The notes beneath the pieces are model-generated. The model was not told the DNA's origin. It saw only the letters and a list, made by a program, of their open reading frames with translations, and searched no databases. Positions 1 through 12,278 of a stretch of 64,000 nt of DNA are shown here, in pieces (position 1 is the stretch's first letter; each line of letters starts with the position of its first letter). Origin of the DNA: Rhabditoides inermis (lineage: Eukaryota; Nematoda; Chromadorea; Rhabditida; Rhabditidae); NCBI GenBank assembly GCA_963966185.1, contig CAWZYM010000325.1, positions 39,591-103,590 of the forward strand. The letters run 5' to 3'. Both the position numbers and the translations under genes were made by a program.

Positions 1-131
1 AGGTGATATAAGCACAGTGAAACACCAATTGATTTCGTGTCAAATACACGTAGTTTATGTGTTACGTGAAACATATTGTTGTGGATAATTAAAAACAAAA
101 AAATAATACCTAATGTGTTTTGTGTTTTCAG

Positions 132-680
132 CGCCAGAACAACTGGCGTCAGGTGCACTGGCTGACGCGCAAGGTGCTGGCCGACGAGGGCGACGAGTGC
201 CCCTCCACACAGCAACTCCTCGAGCTGTTCAGGTATAGCGCAGTGGTAGTGCGCGATTCCCTGAGTCTGAGGGTCGCGGGTTCAGTTCCCGTGAGTGACA
301 CAGAGTTTTGCAGCACCACCTGGCAGAACGAGCAGCGCGCCTGGGACGCCAAGCTCGACGGGGAGAAGTACGCCTGGTCCGACAAGGTATACGGTACTTT
401 GAATTTTGTGGTGTGTGATAATTTCGGAAAATGTACGTCACTCACATTAGTTGTCTTGAACTGATACTGATGTCTGTCAAAAGATTGACTATCACCGCAG
501 TGCGAATTGTTTTACATCGGAGGTCCCTCATGTTCGGAAAGAGTGTGGTGCACTTTCTATTGCTCTCACTATCGCATTTCCAATCTGTTCTGAATTTCGA
601 GATTTTTTTTCGAGGGGGAGAAATTTGAGTGGCGTCGCTTGTGTTCTATCTGATGAGATGGAAACGGTGTCCGGTGGGAC

Positions 681-733
<53 letters not shown>

Positions 734-1188
734 AAAAGAGAGAGAAAGAGAGAGAGAGAAAGAGAAAGAGAGAGAGAGAGAAGGAGAGAGAGAAGGAGAG
801 AGAGAAGGAGAGAGAGAGAGAGAAGGAGAGAGATGCGGATTGCGGGAGAAGCTTTTTGTTCGGAAATACTATACTTTGCATTTTGAATGATAATTGAGTT
901 GCTTGTGGCTTGCAAATGTTTTCTGCAGTCTCGTGTTCAAATCAAAAATACAATTTATATATTTATGATCAATACTGAATTTAGATTCGCATTTCAAATG
1001 GAATACTTTTTTTCGTGCGATCCCCAGTCTAATTTGTATTTGTGAAAAAGGCAAACATGTTATCATATCGTATTCGAGTATCTTCTGAAGTGTACCTTAC
1101 CTCTTGAAACAGACTATTTATTCCTCCCCCTATCATAACAATATCCCCAGGAGAAAATGATAGCCTCTTCGTCTCTTTCTCTCTCTCC

Positions 1189-1243
<55 letters not shown>

Positions 1244-2674
1244 CAAACACTCGGTGTACAAGTGTGTCGAGGCTCTATCATTATGTTCTCGCAAATGCGG
1301 AAGTGATGTCAATTGTTATCGTATCACAAAGGGATGAGAAAAAGAAGCAATCTTCCAGAAATATCACAATACGCTTTTCAGATCTTCTCCAATGTGCTTT
1401 CTTCCGACCTTGTCCCCAAGAACTCTACCGTCTTCGCCTTCACTCCCCGCCACTCCTCGCCCTACCTGCACATCAACGCTCACCTCCTGGCAGAGGTACG
1501 GTAGCCCGCCAAGTTTGAAATTTTTGTGCATAGTAGATTATTGTCTTCGCTCATTAGTATCACGGAAATGTTTAGCGATTTTCCGGGGGAGAATAGTGTG
1601 TGGAGTGTGACTTTGCGATTTAATCATTTCAATTTTTCGAAATTCAATAAATCCCCCGAGTAGTGTTGATGCCTTATGGTTATGATGAGATATGACTTTT
1701 TCGACACACGACCGGAAAAAAAGAGGAATCAAGATAATGATATTCGCTGAAATGCTCACGTCCTTCCGCTCTAAAGGAATATAAAAAGAAGATATGATGA
1801 GAAGGCGAGAGAGACAGTGGTTTTGATAGATTACAGTGTACGTTTTAATAAATGCCTGAGTACACAAATTACGGTGGTTTAAAAAGTGGCACTCTGTGCA
1901 AACACTCATAAAATTTTTATATAATGAATTCACATCCGCGTTTCGTACACACGGGTTCGCCTCTTTTTAGTTTGTAGTGTTCGCCCCTTCTCAAGACTCT
2001 TGTTTTCATGAGAATGACTCGGGCGTATGTGGTATTAGCAGTACATTCAAAGTATGACTAGAGAGAGGAGAAGGAATAGCAGTGCCACCAAATAGTAGAA
2101 CAGTTCATCTTGACGCACTAATCTTTTATGAGACAATAATGCAGCTGTGAATAAAAATAGAATGCAAACACATGAGAAAAGTATTGTCTTTCAATCCTTG
2201 TCCAAAGACTGAAGATGTTAGTGCAAACACAACAGCATGGTGAGAAATAGACATTGATCTGTGTTTTGCATTTGCAAAAGGTTCTACATTAGCGATACCG
2301 AACCCTGACCTCTCGCCCGATAGCCGCGCGCTCATCCACTACACTACGCATTTCAGAAGTTCACGTGCAACGTGTGGAACACTGAGCTGAAGCCCTTCCT
2401 GTACAGGACCTCGCTCACCAAGGCCAACAACTGCAAGGACCAGCGCGTCAGGTACGAGGGGTTCGTACAGCCGCGTACAGTACTTTATCGTCGTGGGAGG
2501 AATCATTCTTCATCTTCTCGTGACTCCACATTTCACATGTCTGCCTTTTTTTTCGCGCCTACAAGTCTCGCACTTCCCGTAACGTTAGAGTTATAGTTTG
2601 CATGTCTCATCGGATTAGACGGCGAGACTATATGTATATAAAAGTATCACAAAAACATCTTAAAATGTCGTTGG

Positions 2675-2718
<44 letters not shown>

Positions 2719-5411
2719 AGGGAGAGAGAGAGAGAAGCGGAGGTGCTCTGACTCGATCGCGTATTCATTCCCGCGTCATTCTCTCACAGGTATACGAGAG
2801 AGAGAGAAAAGCCGAGACACATCAACCGTTCTTTCTCACGGCGCCAGTGCACCATACGGCGTTTTCTTCATTCTCTAATTTAAAAATAAGAATAAGACTT
2901 ATCCTTGTCTTGTAGTGCACAATCCGTAATCTATAAGCCTGAAAATTGTCCCCATGATAATCAGTGGAAATCGATACATAAAGATAAATTATATAAATAT
3001 GCATTTTCAGGTTCGGCTGGAACGAGACGCTCGCCTCTTCCATCAGCTACTGGCACGGAAAGCAGGTATCGATTGATTTATCGTATTTCGAAAACACGTG
3101 CAGAGATCGGCTTGTTATCACAGACCACCAGGGATTAGACAGCGGAAGTGGAAAGCTGACAATTAAGATCTATCTCATTGTATGAACTATTGCATTATCC
3201 TATTGTATAGACCCGACTTATGACAACTTTCATAATCATAATATCACACGTACTCTGCGGGGTCCCTGCAGAGAACTCATATGTCATGTTTCGTGAATCG
3301 AGAGCGACCATTACCTTTATCTATAATGTCACGTACACCTTCTGGGAGCTACCATGTGCGGCAAAAAGAGCACCATACAGTATACAGTATGTACGATACC
3401 GTACCCCTACCGTACCCTTGCAGGTGTCTTTCGACGCGGTCGTTGCCACCGAGCTCCTCTCTTCGCCGGTCGAGGAGGTCAAGACGCTTGTGGTGGGTTC
3501 GGGTTTCCCTCTTTCAAAATCAATCCAAATCGAATCAGAATCGCAAACATGATTACACGCACAAAAGGTTTTTTTTGCGCCGAATGGAACTTGCAGGTTA
3601 ATGTCCCCCTAATTATATCGTCTCAACTGGAATCCTTTCAAAAAAAACTATATTTTTGCCAAGGATTGCTTGTGTGTGTTTTATGTCTGTAGACAACATG
3701 CTTTTGCATTTGCATTTGCGAAAATGACGCAGTTGGAATGTTAGAAATACATTTCCCATGTTTCCTCTTTGCCCTTAGAGATGAATGAAACTTGTTTAAG
3801 TGACATTCGCATCCGTGCAAAGTATAGAAACGATCAAGTGTCTTAGTAAGCAGTTCGATTTCATTGCAATTTGCAGTGTGTATGTGATGATTTATGGAAA
3901 TAGCAAATAAGTGACTTTCGCGTGCGCTGAAAGTGTACTCATACTTATGGCTTCGACACGTGCTCTCCAAACATCTACAAGTCTTACAATTAATCCTGAT
4001 TCATCTTTCACCGCAAAAGCCAATAACGTATTAGATATGATCGCTGGACACATACTCACCTTGTTGGATAAACTAGAAAACGTACATATCCAGTTTGCTT
4101 GAAAGAAACGTTGTGTTTGTGAAGTTAATTGTAAAACGTATCAATCACATCGAAACATTATTGACAAAATAGTACAGGAAACGTATCGGTCCCCTTGAAA
4201 CGTATCTTGTTTTCAGTCTGTGCTGAAGCCGGAGGCTAAGCTCGTTCTTCTTGAGCCCGTCGCCGCCTACGACGAGGAGGAAATCAAGCAGGTACGGTTA
4301 TCGATTTATTGATTTTTAAATATTATGTTCGTTGTATAGACTCGCAATACCTATTATATTGCTGTCTAGACCCCCTTTTTAGTGGTTGCCTAATAATAAG
4401 TCTACCGATACTATGGTAATCGCCGCCTCATCTTCGTCTGAGTCCTTATTTACACTCATAAAATACATAAGAAGTTGTGTGTAGAAGCTTTTGGATTGTT
4501 TTCATTCATAGGTCCAGAGTATCGTTTTGTTGTTCCCGGGAAGTTGTTTGGTCATCCGTTCCTCACGTGTCCTCTGGATGACTCGATGTAGATTATCCTT
4601 AGCCTTTCCCTTTCTCCCCTCCTTTTCGGCTAATTCTTCTCTATTTCTCATTTTAGTGCATTCACTTTTTTCTTTAGAAAAAAAACCTACATTTATAATA
4701 ATTGTTTGTTATAACAGTGTTTTCACAGGCTGTTCTGCGAAAGATCGCGAAAGATTAGCTGTGTTTTTAAGCGCATTAATATTAATAACACAGATATTAT
4801 CACAATGGCGGGAGACACTGAAAACAACGTTCTCTCTTGCACTGACCATTCACGCTTCGGTCTGAGGATTTGGTCTTTCGCTACGCCTACACTGCTTACT
4901 GTAGTGCATACATATAAGCACTCTTGGTGCATTTCGCGAAAGGATATGCGTGTGTGTGTGTTTACAAAGTAATCACATAATCATGTGAAAATCGAGATAT
5001 TGAAAACGAGAATAGACTTGCTGCTGTGTGCACTTCGTGATTCGCACGGAACAGCCATATCAGCAAATGCTTGTGATCTAAAATAATATAACCTGCCAGC
5101 GTTTCAAGTGATTCTATATTCAGTAATTCTCTGGCTTTGCACTAGTCTATATCTAGCGTAGGCCTACAAATTTCTACTCACGCAATTGCCAGTGCAATTG
5201 GTCAGAAGACCAGTTTTTAAAAGTGGCGACGATTCAAAACCCGCCGTTTTGCCCCGCAGTGTAATACCGTATGCCTACCGTATGCCTATTTCAGAAGCTG
5301 TCCGCATGCGGTCTGACCGTCTCCTCTATCTCCGATGTCTCCGAGAAGGCCGCCGTGGCTATCGCAGAGTACGCCAAGGAACACCAATTGGTGGGTTTAC
5401 CTCTGTTCCCC

Positions 5412-5468
<57 letters not shown>

Positions 5469-6344
5469 CCTCTCTTTTGTACTACTTAATTATGATATTC
5501 CAATATACTGTTTTCCCATACCAATACGTTATGGGAAACGGGTAGGTTTCCGGTGATCGCTAGAGTTCAGCTGTTCAGCAGAGTTTGAGAATAAATCAAA
5601 ACCCGTGTTTTGCCAATCGCGGTTGCAGCTTCTGCTTTTCTCTTTTCATGCGGCGCTGCACACAAAATTAAAAGTAGCAATCTGTGACGGTTACGTGTGA
5701 GAGAGAGAGAGAGAGGAAGAGAAGAGATGGAGAGAGAGGGAGAGAGAGAGAGAAGCTGCTTATGCATTCATTGCGGGCAAAAGTGTTGACTGTTTTGCGG
5801 ATGGATTCACGGTGCAGTGCAGTGCGTGTGCTTTGTTTTCATTCCAAATGCCCGCAAAGACCCCTCTCTCCCTCTCTCTTGGTATATCTTATATCACTCA
5901 CCAAAAGCCCCTCTCCAGATGTGTTTTCATAGCGCGATTTGCGGAGAGAGAGAGAGAGAGAGAACGTAACTTGATTTTTCACGCACTCGAATAATAAACA
6001 ATCCTGCACTGAGTTTCATAACATCGCAAATAGCAAAAACCCTCAAATCGTCAACTTATTTAAACGTAATAATACTTTCCGGAAAAAAAAAACATTTCAC
6101 TCGATTCAAACTTAGTAAGTCAATCTGAAAAGTGCTCGCATAGCATACGCATTGCAAAAATCAGCGGTTCTCTGATTCCGACAAATTCGAAAAATGTATT
6201 TCACGAGTGCACAAGACTCCGAAGATACATTTTCCTAGCGCTCCGCACGTGGGAAGAGCATTCGTCACTCACGTAATCTTACGGTACCCCTTTTAGGAGG
6301 TCGACTCCACTCAGAAGTACGCCCTCGTCCAGGCCCACTTCTAG
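132..6344 (+). CDS. Uncharacterised multi-exon gene, 3' part (5' end outside window)
   Basis: I read nine in-frame exons: 132-232, 314-386, 1382-1495, 2357-2451, 3011-3065, 3424-3492, 4217-4291, 5295-5390 and 6297-6344 (stop TAG). All are flanked by GT and AG, and the frame is continuous across every junction. About 242 residues are visible and the start is missing. I do not recognise the family. The C-terminal third ('VSFDAVVATELL' followed by 'VLKPEAKLVLLEP') looks like the last beta strands of a Rossmann-type methyltransferase fold and faintly recalls the N-terminal domain of anamorsin (CIAPIN1). No GxGxG SAM motif is seen upstream, so a catalytic role is not claimed. Introns 1 and 3 contain tRNA-like sequence. 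Codon use is GC-rich in exons against AT-rich introns, as in the other genes here. Confidence 0.66.
235..300 (+). repeat. tRNA-derived sequence forming most of an 81-bp intron
   Basis: An A-box-like stretch (TAGCGCAGTGGTAGTGCG) and a B-box-like stretch (GGTTCAGTTCC) lie about 30 bp apart, with a D-arm-like stem (GCGC/GCGC) and a T-arm-like stem (GCGGG/CCCGT). The 7-nt ends do not pair into an acceptor stem, so this is tRNA-derived rather than a working tRNA. The whole intron is 233-313, so the element supplies most of it, including the donor GTATAGCG. Confidence 0.6.
686..838. repeat. (GA)n microsatellite with GAAA/GGA interruptions
   Basis: About 150 bp of nearly pure purine GA dinucleotides on the + strand, inside intron 2 of the first gene. 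Open frames across it are simple-sequence artefacts. Confidence 0.95.
1173..1245. repeat. (CT)n microsatellite
   Basis: CT dinucleotide tract upstream of exon 3 of the first gene, in the same intron as the GA tract at 686-838. The two have opposite polarity on the + strand and could pair in the pre-mRNA. Confidence 0.9.
2291..2349 (-). repeat. tRNA-derived element next to an exon acceptor
   Basis: Read on the - strand it begins GCGTAGTGTAGTGGATGAGC (A-box-like) and contains GGTTCGGTATC (B-box-like). It ends 7 bp before the acceptor of the exon that starts at 2357. No acceptor stem can be formed, so it is a decayed tRNA-derived piece. Confidence 0.5.
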
Positions 6345-7412
6345 AGGCCGCACAGGGCCCCCGCGTGGCCCCCCGCGTGGTCCCATGTATCATACGCCAA
6401 TCATTCCTTCCGCAGTTTTATCATGCTCCTAACACTTATAGCTTACTGTGTGTATTCCGCTGCCTTTTACACCCCGCAAGACGGGCTGTTCTCTCGAGAT
6501 TCCTTACACATATCTATATAGACCGACTAGAATTTCGCGCTAAACACTCCGAGGTTTCATCATCATGCATGCTTTTCACAGTATATAATAACCGCGATTA
6601 TGACACAGAGATTTTGTTGTTGGATTGTATTGTTTTGTATTGTGTGTATGTGTTGTCTGCAGAGACTTTATAAAGAGCGATTCTAACACAGGACACTGAA
6701 AGACCATGGTCCACGAAAAAAACAAATGAATGCACACGAGAGTCAATGACACATTCAGTCACACCCTTTTACCACCAGAGACCGGAACACAAAAAACGTG
6801 GTGGTCGTGGTTGCGTGTATTGTTTCAACGGAGACTCGAAAAACTGTCGAGACTTGTGGAATGGAGAACGTACGTGAGCAACCGTAGATGGAATTAGCAG
6901 CGATTCGCGAGAGAGAAAGAGAAAAAAAAAGAGAGAGAGCGAGAGAGAGAAAGATTGGGAGAAAGAGAGATAGAGAGAGAGAGAGAGTCGAGATTCCCCC
7001 ACAGGGTGTCCATTGCTGTATTGCAAGATTGCGCGGTGAGACAGTGACGTGAGAATGCATGCGCGACCGAGACACATCACCCCCATCCTTTCTCTTTCTT
7101 CATCTCTCTCTCTCCCTCTCTCCCTCTCCGCCTATCTCCCTCTATCCCTTGCACGCATTAATGTGAAACAGAACGGCGGTTATACGGTAGCTCCGTTTTT
7201 CTCCACAAGATGATATTTTGATACGAAGAGAGGATGCGTGCCAAGCGCTATCATCGGAATGGCGACTGTGAGAATCATGATAAGCTATTAGCGAGCTTCC
7301 GTCTTTTTTTGAGTGGTAGCTGAGAGGCCTTTTCTCTCTTTTCTCCATTCACTCCCTCCCTCACTCTTTGTACGAAATGCAATTTTACTACACACTACAC
7401 GGGGTCTCGCTG

Positions 7413-7466
<54 letters not shown>

Positions 7467-7511
7467 GACTCTGTCTCTGTCTCTGTCTCTCTGTCTCTCT
7501 CTCTCTCTCCG
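7413..7511. repeat. (CT)n tract followed by (GTCTCT) variant repeats
   Basis: A CT dinucleotide run that changes into GTCTCT hexamers. A (GA)n run follows at 7595-7665, making a large imperfect inverted repeat of simple sequence. Confidence 0.9.
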
Positions 7512-7594
7512 GCGAAAACACTTGGCCCTCTGACCAGGCACCACAACAATGCCCTTGTTCGCCTTGCTATTGCTCGTTGCTGTCTGTGGAAGGA

Positions 7595-7637
<43 letters not shown>

Positions 7638-8155
7638 GGAGAGGGAGAGATGGAGAGAGGGGGGGGAAGACATGACGATAGCGAAAGAAAACCATTTGTA
7701 CGGCGCACACTTTCTCGCTAATTGCCTGTAAGCCTATCCCCCCTACCACTTTGGTATTCTTCCGGCAAGCAACACAGAGGCTCAGACACGGCAAACGAAC
7801 GCGCCGAGTAACCGGATTTTGAATATGAAAGTACGCACTCTCTCTAGTTTGGACACTCAATCGGTGTCTGATCATCGGGGAAGAACAAGTGGGGGAAATG
7901 AAGTGTCTTCGCGTCGCTTCGCCACAGCTGCACTGTGCAAAAGTGTGAAAACACTAATAAACAGTATTTTAGGGGAACTACACACTTTCGAAAAACGCGA
8001 CCACTTTCTGATTCACGTGTGTGTGTTCTCAGCTGTCCGTGGGTGTATGTTCTCTATGCGCACTTATTATTTGCCCGCCAACCGCATGAAATGATTAGGT
8101 ATTGTCTAGAGATTCGGCATTTGGCATACATTCGGCGGCGTACATGTGCTGAATA

Positions 8156-8330
8156 AGTAATAACAATAACAATAGTTTATTCATGTGCGGTAAAACACGT
8201 ATTCATGTATAAACAGGGAATACATTATAATTGTCGGGGGTACCGCCGACGAAGGTCCGTATCCCTGCAACACGGTACTACCGCACTCTTCCCAGCAAGA
8301 GTTAACATCTTAACTCGACTCGGAAATGAA
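8156..8330 (-). mobile_element. Possible retroposon 3' end
   Basis: Read on the - strand, a GC-rich stretch near the GGTACCCCCGACAA motif is followed by AATAAACTATTGTTATTGTT, a tandem TTATTG tail typical of non-LTR or SINE 3' termini. There is no coding capacity. The family is not recognised and the 5' limit is uncertain. Confidence 0.3.
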
Positions 8331-8755
8331 ATAAGGTAGCAGTTTCTGTGTGGTTGGATGTCTTTTCAGCGGGAGAAAGAGGGGTGTCAGGCAATGCACT
8401 CAAAGGGCAGAGAGGAGACATTGATATTATCTCTCCTTCCTCTTTTCTCACTATCCTACCATCTTTTGCAGTTTACCTCTTGCAGAGCAGAATGCAGAAA
8501 ACACTTGCAGATAATGCAGATTGATGTACCTTATATTGACCATGCAATCCTGATAGGCAGGAAATAATATCTAGATTACTGCTGTTCTAGAAAATGTTTC
8601 CGACGACGCAAGTACGCAGCAGAAATCACTTCAGAATTATTTTTATAGCGTTTCTGCGGTTGCATAGAAGCATAGAGTAGGATTTCGCAAGCTTCTCGAG
8701 TCTTGGTTTTTATTACGTCAAAACACGATTAACAGGTATGCTTTTGTCGTATTGT

Positions 8756-8816
<61 letters not shown>

Positions 8817-8840
8817 CGCGTTCTCTCTCTCTCTCGCTCG

Positions 8841-8898
<58 letters not shown>

Positions 8899-8918
8899 CT
8901 CTCTCTCTCTCGCTCTCG

Positions 8919-8955
<37 letters not shown>
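8756..8955. repeat. 200-bp (CT)n tract with CGCTCGCG interruptions
   Basis: One of the longest microsatellites in the window: CT dinucleotides with periodic CTCGCTCGCGTT interruptions that are themselves duplicated. Confidence 0.95.
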
Positions 8956-8958
<3 letters not shown>

Positions 8959-9481
8959 TTATAAGCTTTGAAACAGCTGACTGGCCGAAGATTCTGTGTG
9001 TGGGATCAGCAAGTAGTGATTATTACTAAAACTGTTTTCGATGGTTCAGAGAGAAAGAGAAACACGTAGTAAATCTACAGAAATACAATAATACTACCGT
9101 CACCTGGTTGTGTCCGTTATCCGTGTACAGTATCGTAAAAGCGTATTGGTTGGCTCAATACGACACCAAAAACAACAGAGTGAGAGAAACTGCAAAATAA
9201 CCAGGTACTGAAGAGAATTCACCTAACCAATGCACTGTCAGATCCCTAGCAGCCTAGCACTAGATGCAAAGTATGTAGGTTGATGAATTACGTGTGAATC
9301 CAAGAAGTTGGAAGTATCACCTTATCACATACACTTTTCCCGCTGATGTAAAACCAAATCTCTCCTATAACCATCACTTCCCCGGCTGAAAAAAAGAAAC
9401 GCATGAGGATAGGCCCCGCCCCCGCCGCCGCGCCACGCCTCCCAGTAGGAGAGGGAGACTAGTCCTCCCTCTCTCCCTGGA

Positions 9482-10064
9482 ATGGAGTGGTTGGAGGGCG
9501 CTCTGGAGGCCTATGGCCGCGTCGTCCATCCTCCCCTCGTGCTCATGCTCTGCATCTCCGGATCCATCGGTCACCTCGTCACCATTGCCACTCTATCCGC
9601 CAAGGCCATGTTGAACCCTACGAACATGCTGCTGATTAGTATGAGCTGGTGAGCGATTTCCACCCTTGATTTTCGAATGAATCGCTGTGTTTGTGAAGTT
9701 TCGCTGGCATGTTTTCCCCCGCCGTGCCTATTATATGCAATTTGGCGTGTACCAGTTTCCAGTTCCTTGTGAGTGCCAATAATTGGCTTGCTCTCGCGTT
9801 TCCTCTACACGGTAGTCTACACCTCTCCGTTTCACTACCTCTTTTTCTTACTTTTTTTGTTTTTAGTTATGATCTTGGAATGTTTTCTGTTGTAATCGCC
9901 GCGGCAATCATATTCGATTCAAACGCAATTGCGGCCGCGGCTTGGAATATATATGTTTCAAGTAACTGTATACACGCAGGCCTAACGAGGCGATTGCCAA
10001 TGTATCTATAACACGAATGCAATGCATAACTACTCACTATTTTGCGCTCATATCTCTCCTCTCG

Positions 10065-10095
<31 letters not shown>

Positions 10096-10464
10096 GTTTA
10101 TTTGTTTATTAACTCTCTCTCTCTCTTTCTCTTCCCCCTTTATCTCCTTTAGTCACACTAGCTAGCCTAATCCATCCTTCACTAGAATTTCGCGATACTT
10201 TATCCGCCCACAAGGGAGTGGAAACAAGAAGCCTATCCTCCCACAAAGAAGAAATACCATCACATTCGACTCCCCCAAATGTTATCTTTGGAACAAAGGA
10301 GAGGTGCCATCACCCTTGGCGATATTGGCTATGCCATGGCCTTTTAGCTTTTCGCACTCTCTTGGGGTTGGCTAAAAGGAAAGTATCTGTTTCTCACTTC
10401 GTTCCCACGCTATTCCGGATTCGCACTGCTCTCTGGTCGTCATATAAGTGCGCGCCTCCCTCCC

Positions 10465-10502
<38 letters not shown>

Positions 10503-12227
10503 ACTTCGGGTCAACCCAATTTCGAAGCTGTTCGCTCTCACTCTTTTCTAATGCGGCGTCGGTGTGAAGACTGGGTTTCGAGAGATGCAATTATATCGTG
10601 AAGCTTGGAGAGCTTCTCTTGCTCCACACACAAGGGGCTCAATCGGAGTAGTGACGGAAAACAAGTTACCTGTTACTCATGCCAGAGTGGCTCGTGGGGC
10701 CATTAGCAACAGAAGAGGAAGAAAGCCTTCGCCTCGCTGGATTATAGAAAACTCCGGGGCAGCAAAGGAGGAAGTTTGCACTACTGAAGCCAATGACAAC
10801 GCGGTTCATTTCGAACGCGTGTAGTGGTCCCGCGTGGGTTTCCGCCATTTGTCGTCTAAAACAGATGCGCTATGCATGAAAAGACGAGGTCGTTGAACGA
10901 ACTACCTCGTTGACTGCATTTACATAAACCATAAAACGAACTCTAATCCTAACTTCCTCCAGCATGCATAAATATTTACGCGCAGAGGTGCGCGCCAAGC
11001 ATATAGGGAAAAGACGACACTACGATGTAGTTTTGTAGTTATGCTGATTGGTTATGTATTGCAGACAGCGTATTTGGTGCAGCGGGGAAAACACAGAATG
11101 ATCTCTATCTCTCATCCGCGTACCGTCCTCATAATCCCATGAATACATAATTGCACGCGCAGCAAATCTCCTATTTTTGTGTTTTCTCCTATTCAAAATG
11201 GCAGGGGTGCAAACTGCAAGTGTTTTTGGGAGCGGCACATTTTTCTTCTTTCTCTCTCTCTCTCTCTCTGTGCCATTTCACTCGGCTCATCGAATTTGTA
11301 TAGGATTCAGTGGCGTGAAGCGGCGAAGATTCGACCGGTGTCAAGTGACAAAACAGCACACAAACATAGGCCCCCTGGCCTATTCTAACGCATCCAACGC
11401 ATCCAACCACATCACACGTGCTTGTTGTATAAGAGAGAGGCGGGGGGGGGGGAGGAAGCGTGAGCCTATATCGCCGCATAATTTATGCTTGATTGACATC
11501 AACCGCAACACTGTACAACGGTTACTGCCGTAAACATTGAGCACGAGAGAGGAAATGAGGGGGGTATATGGGTCCAGCGGGGCTATAATGGGACGAGAGC
11601 TTTGATCAGCATGCAGATTTCTATGTGTGTTTTTTGAATCCTTATTAGACAGGAAAGGGGAATTGCCGAGGGCAAAAACAGAGAAGATGTGACGTACCGA
11701 TTCCAGTTCGCAGCTGGCTCTCTGCGCCAACTTCCTCTACTCCACACTCTTCAAGTGGGCCAGTGATGAGCTCTGCTCACCGGTCTTCTTCAGTCACTAC
11801 ATGGCAATGTGGGTGATGTTATCACTGATCAGCTGTACTAATCACTTGATCAGCTGATCTTATCACCTTATCACTCCAGATCCATGCACATCTCGGTGAC
11901 GTTGTCGGTACTGGTGCATATGAGTGGAGTTTTCCACGTTGTCGCCCTGTCTATTATTAGGTGAGTGAAAGGCGTAAATAACTCGCGAAAGGTGCTATTC
12001 TCTTTTGTTTTCAGATACTTTTCGCTGGCGCGACTCACTGAAATCAACTCGTCGCTTCCGTGGTTTACGTATAGGGTAAGTGAGAAAGAAAAAGAGAGAT
12101 TGCCTCGTGAACCCCCCTCATTTCCATAAATATTCCCGCGTCACTCAGATATGCCTCATATATCGCCGCGGCTAAAGCTCATATTATCCCGGCGACGTTT
12201 GACGATCCAGTGCATATCCTCCTTGCG

Positions 12228-12278
<51 letters not shown>

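Larger units (their letters stand above)
6345..9481. other. Intergenic region without a supported gene
   Basis: I see no coding exon chain here. It is rich in GA/CT tracts (6906-6990, 7413-7511, 7595-7665, 8756-8955) that create false open frames on both strands. A retroposon-like 3' end lies near 8156-8330. The promoter of the GPCR gene should lie at the right end. Confidence 0.7.

Noticed and set aside
235..300. Functional tRNA gene
   Set aside because: The 5' and 3' seven-nucleotide ends do not pair and the anticodon loop lacks the usual U33 context.
8738..8971. Ser/Leu repeat open frames over (CT)n
   Set aside because: Simple-sequence translation of a microsatellite; the same applies to the Arg/Glu frames over the GA tracts.
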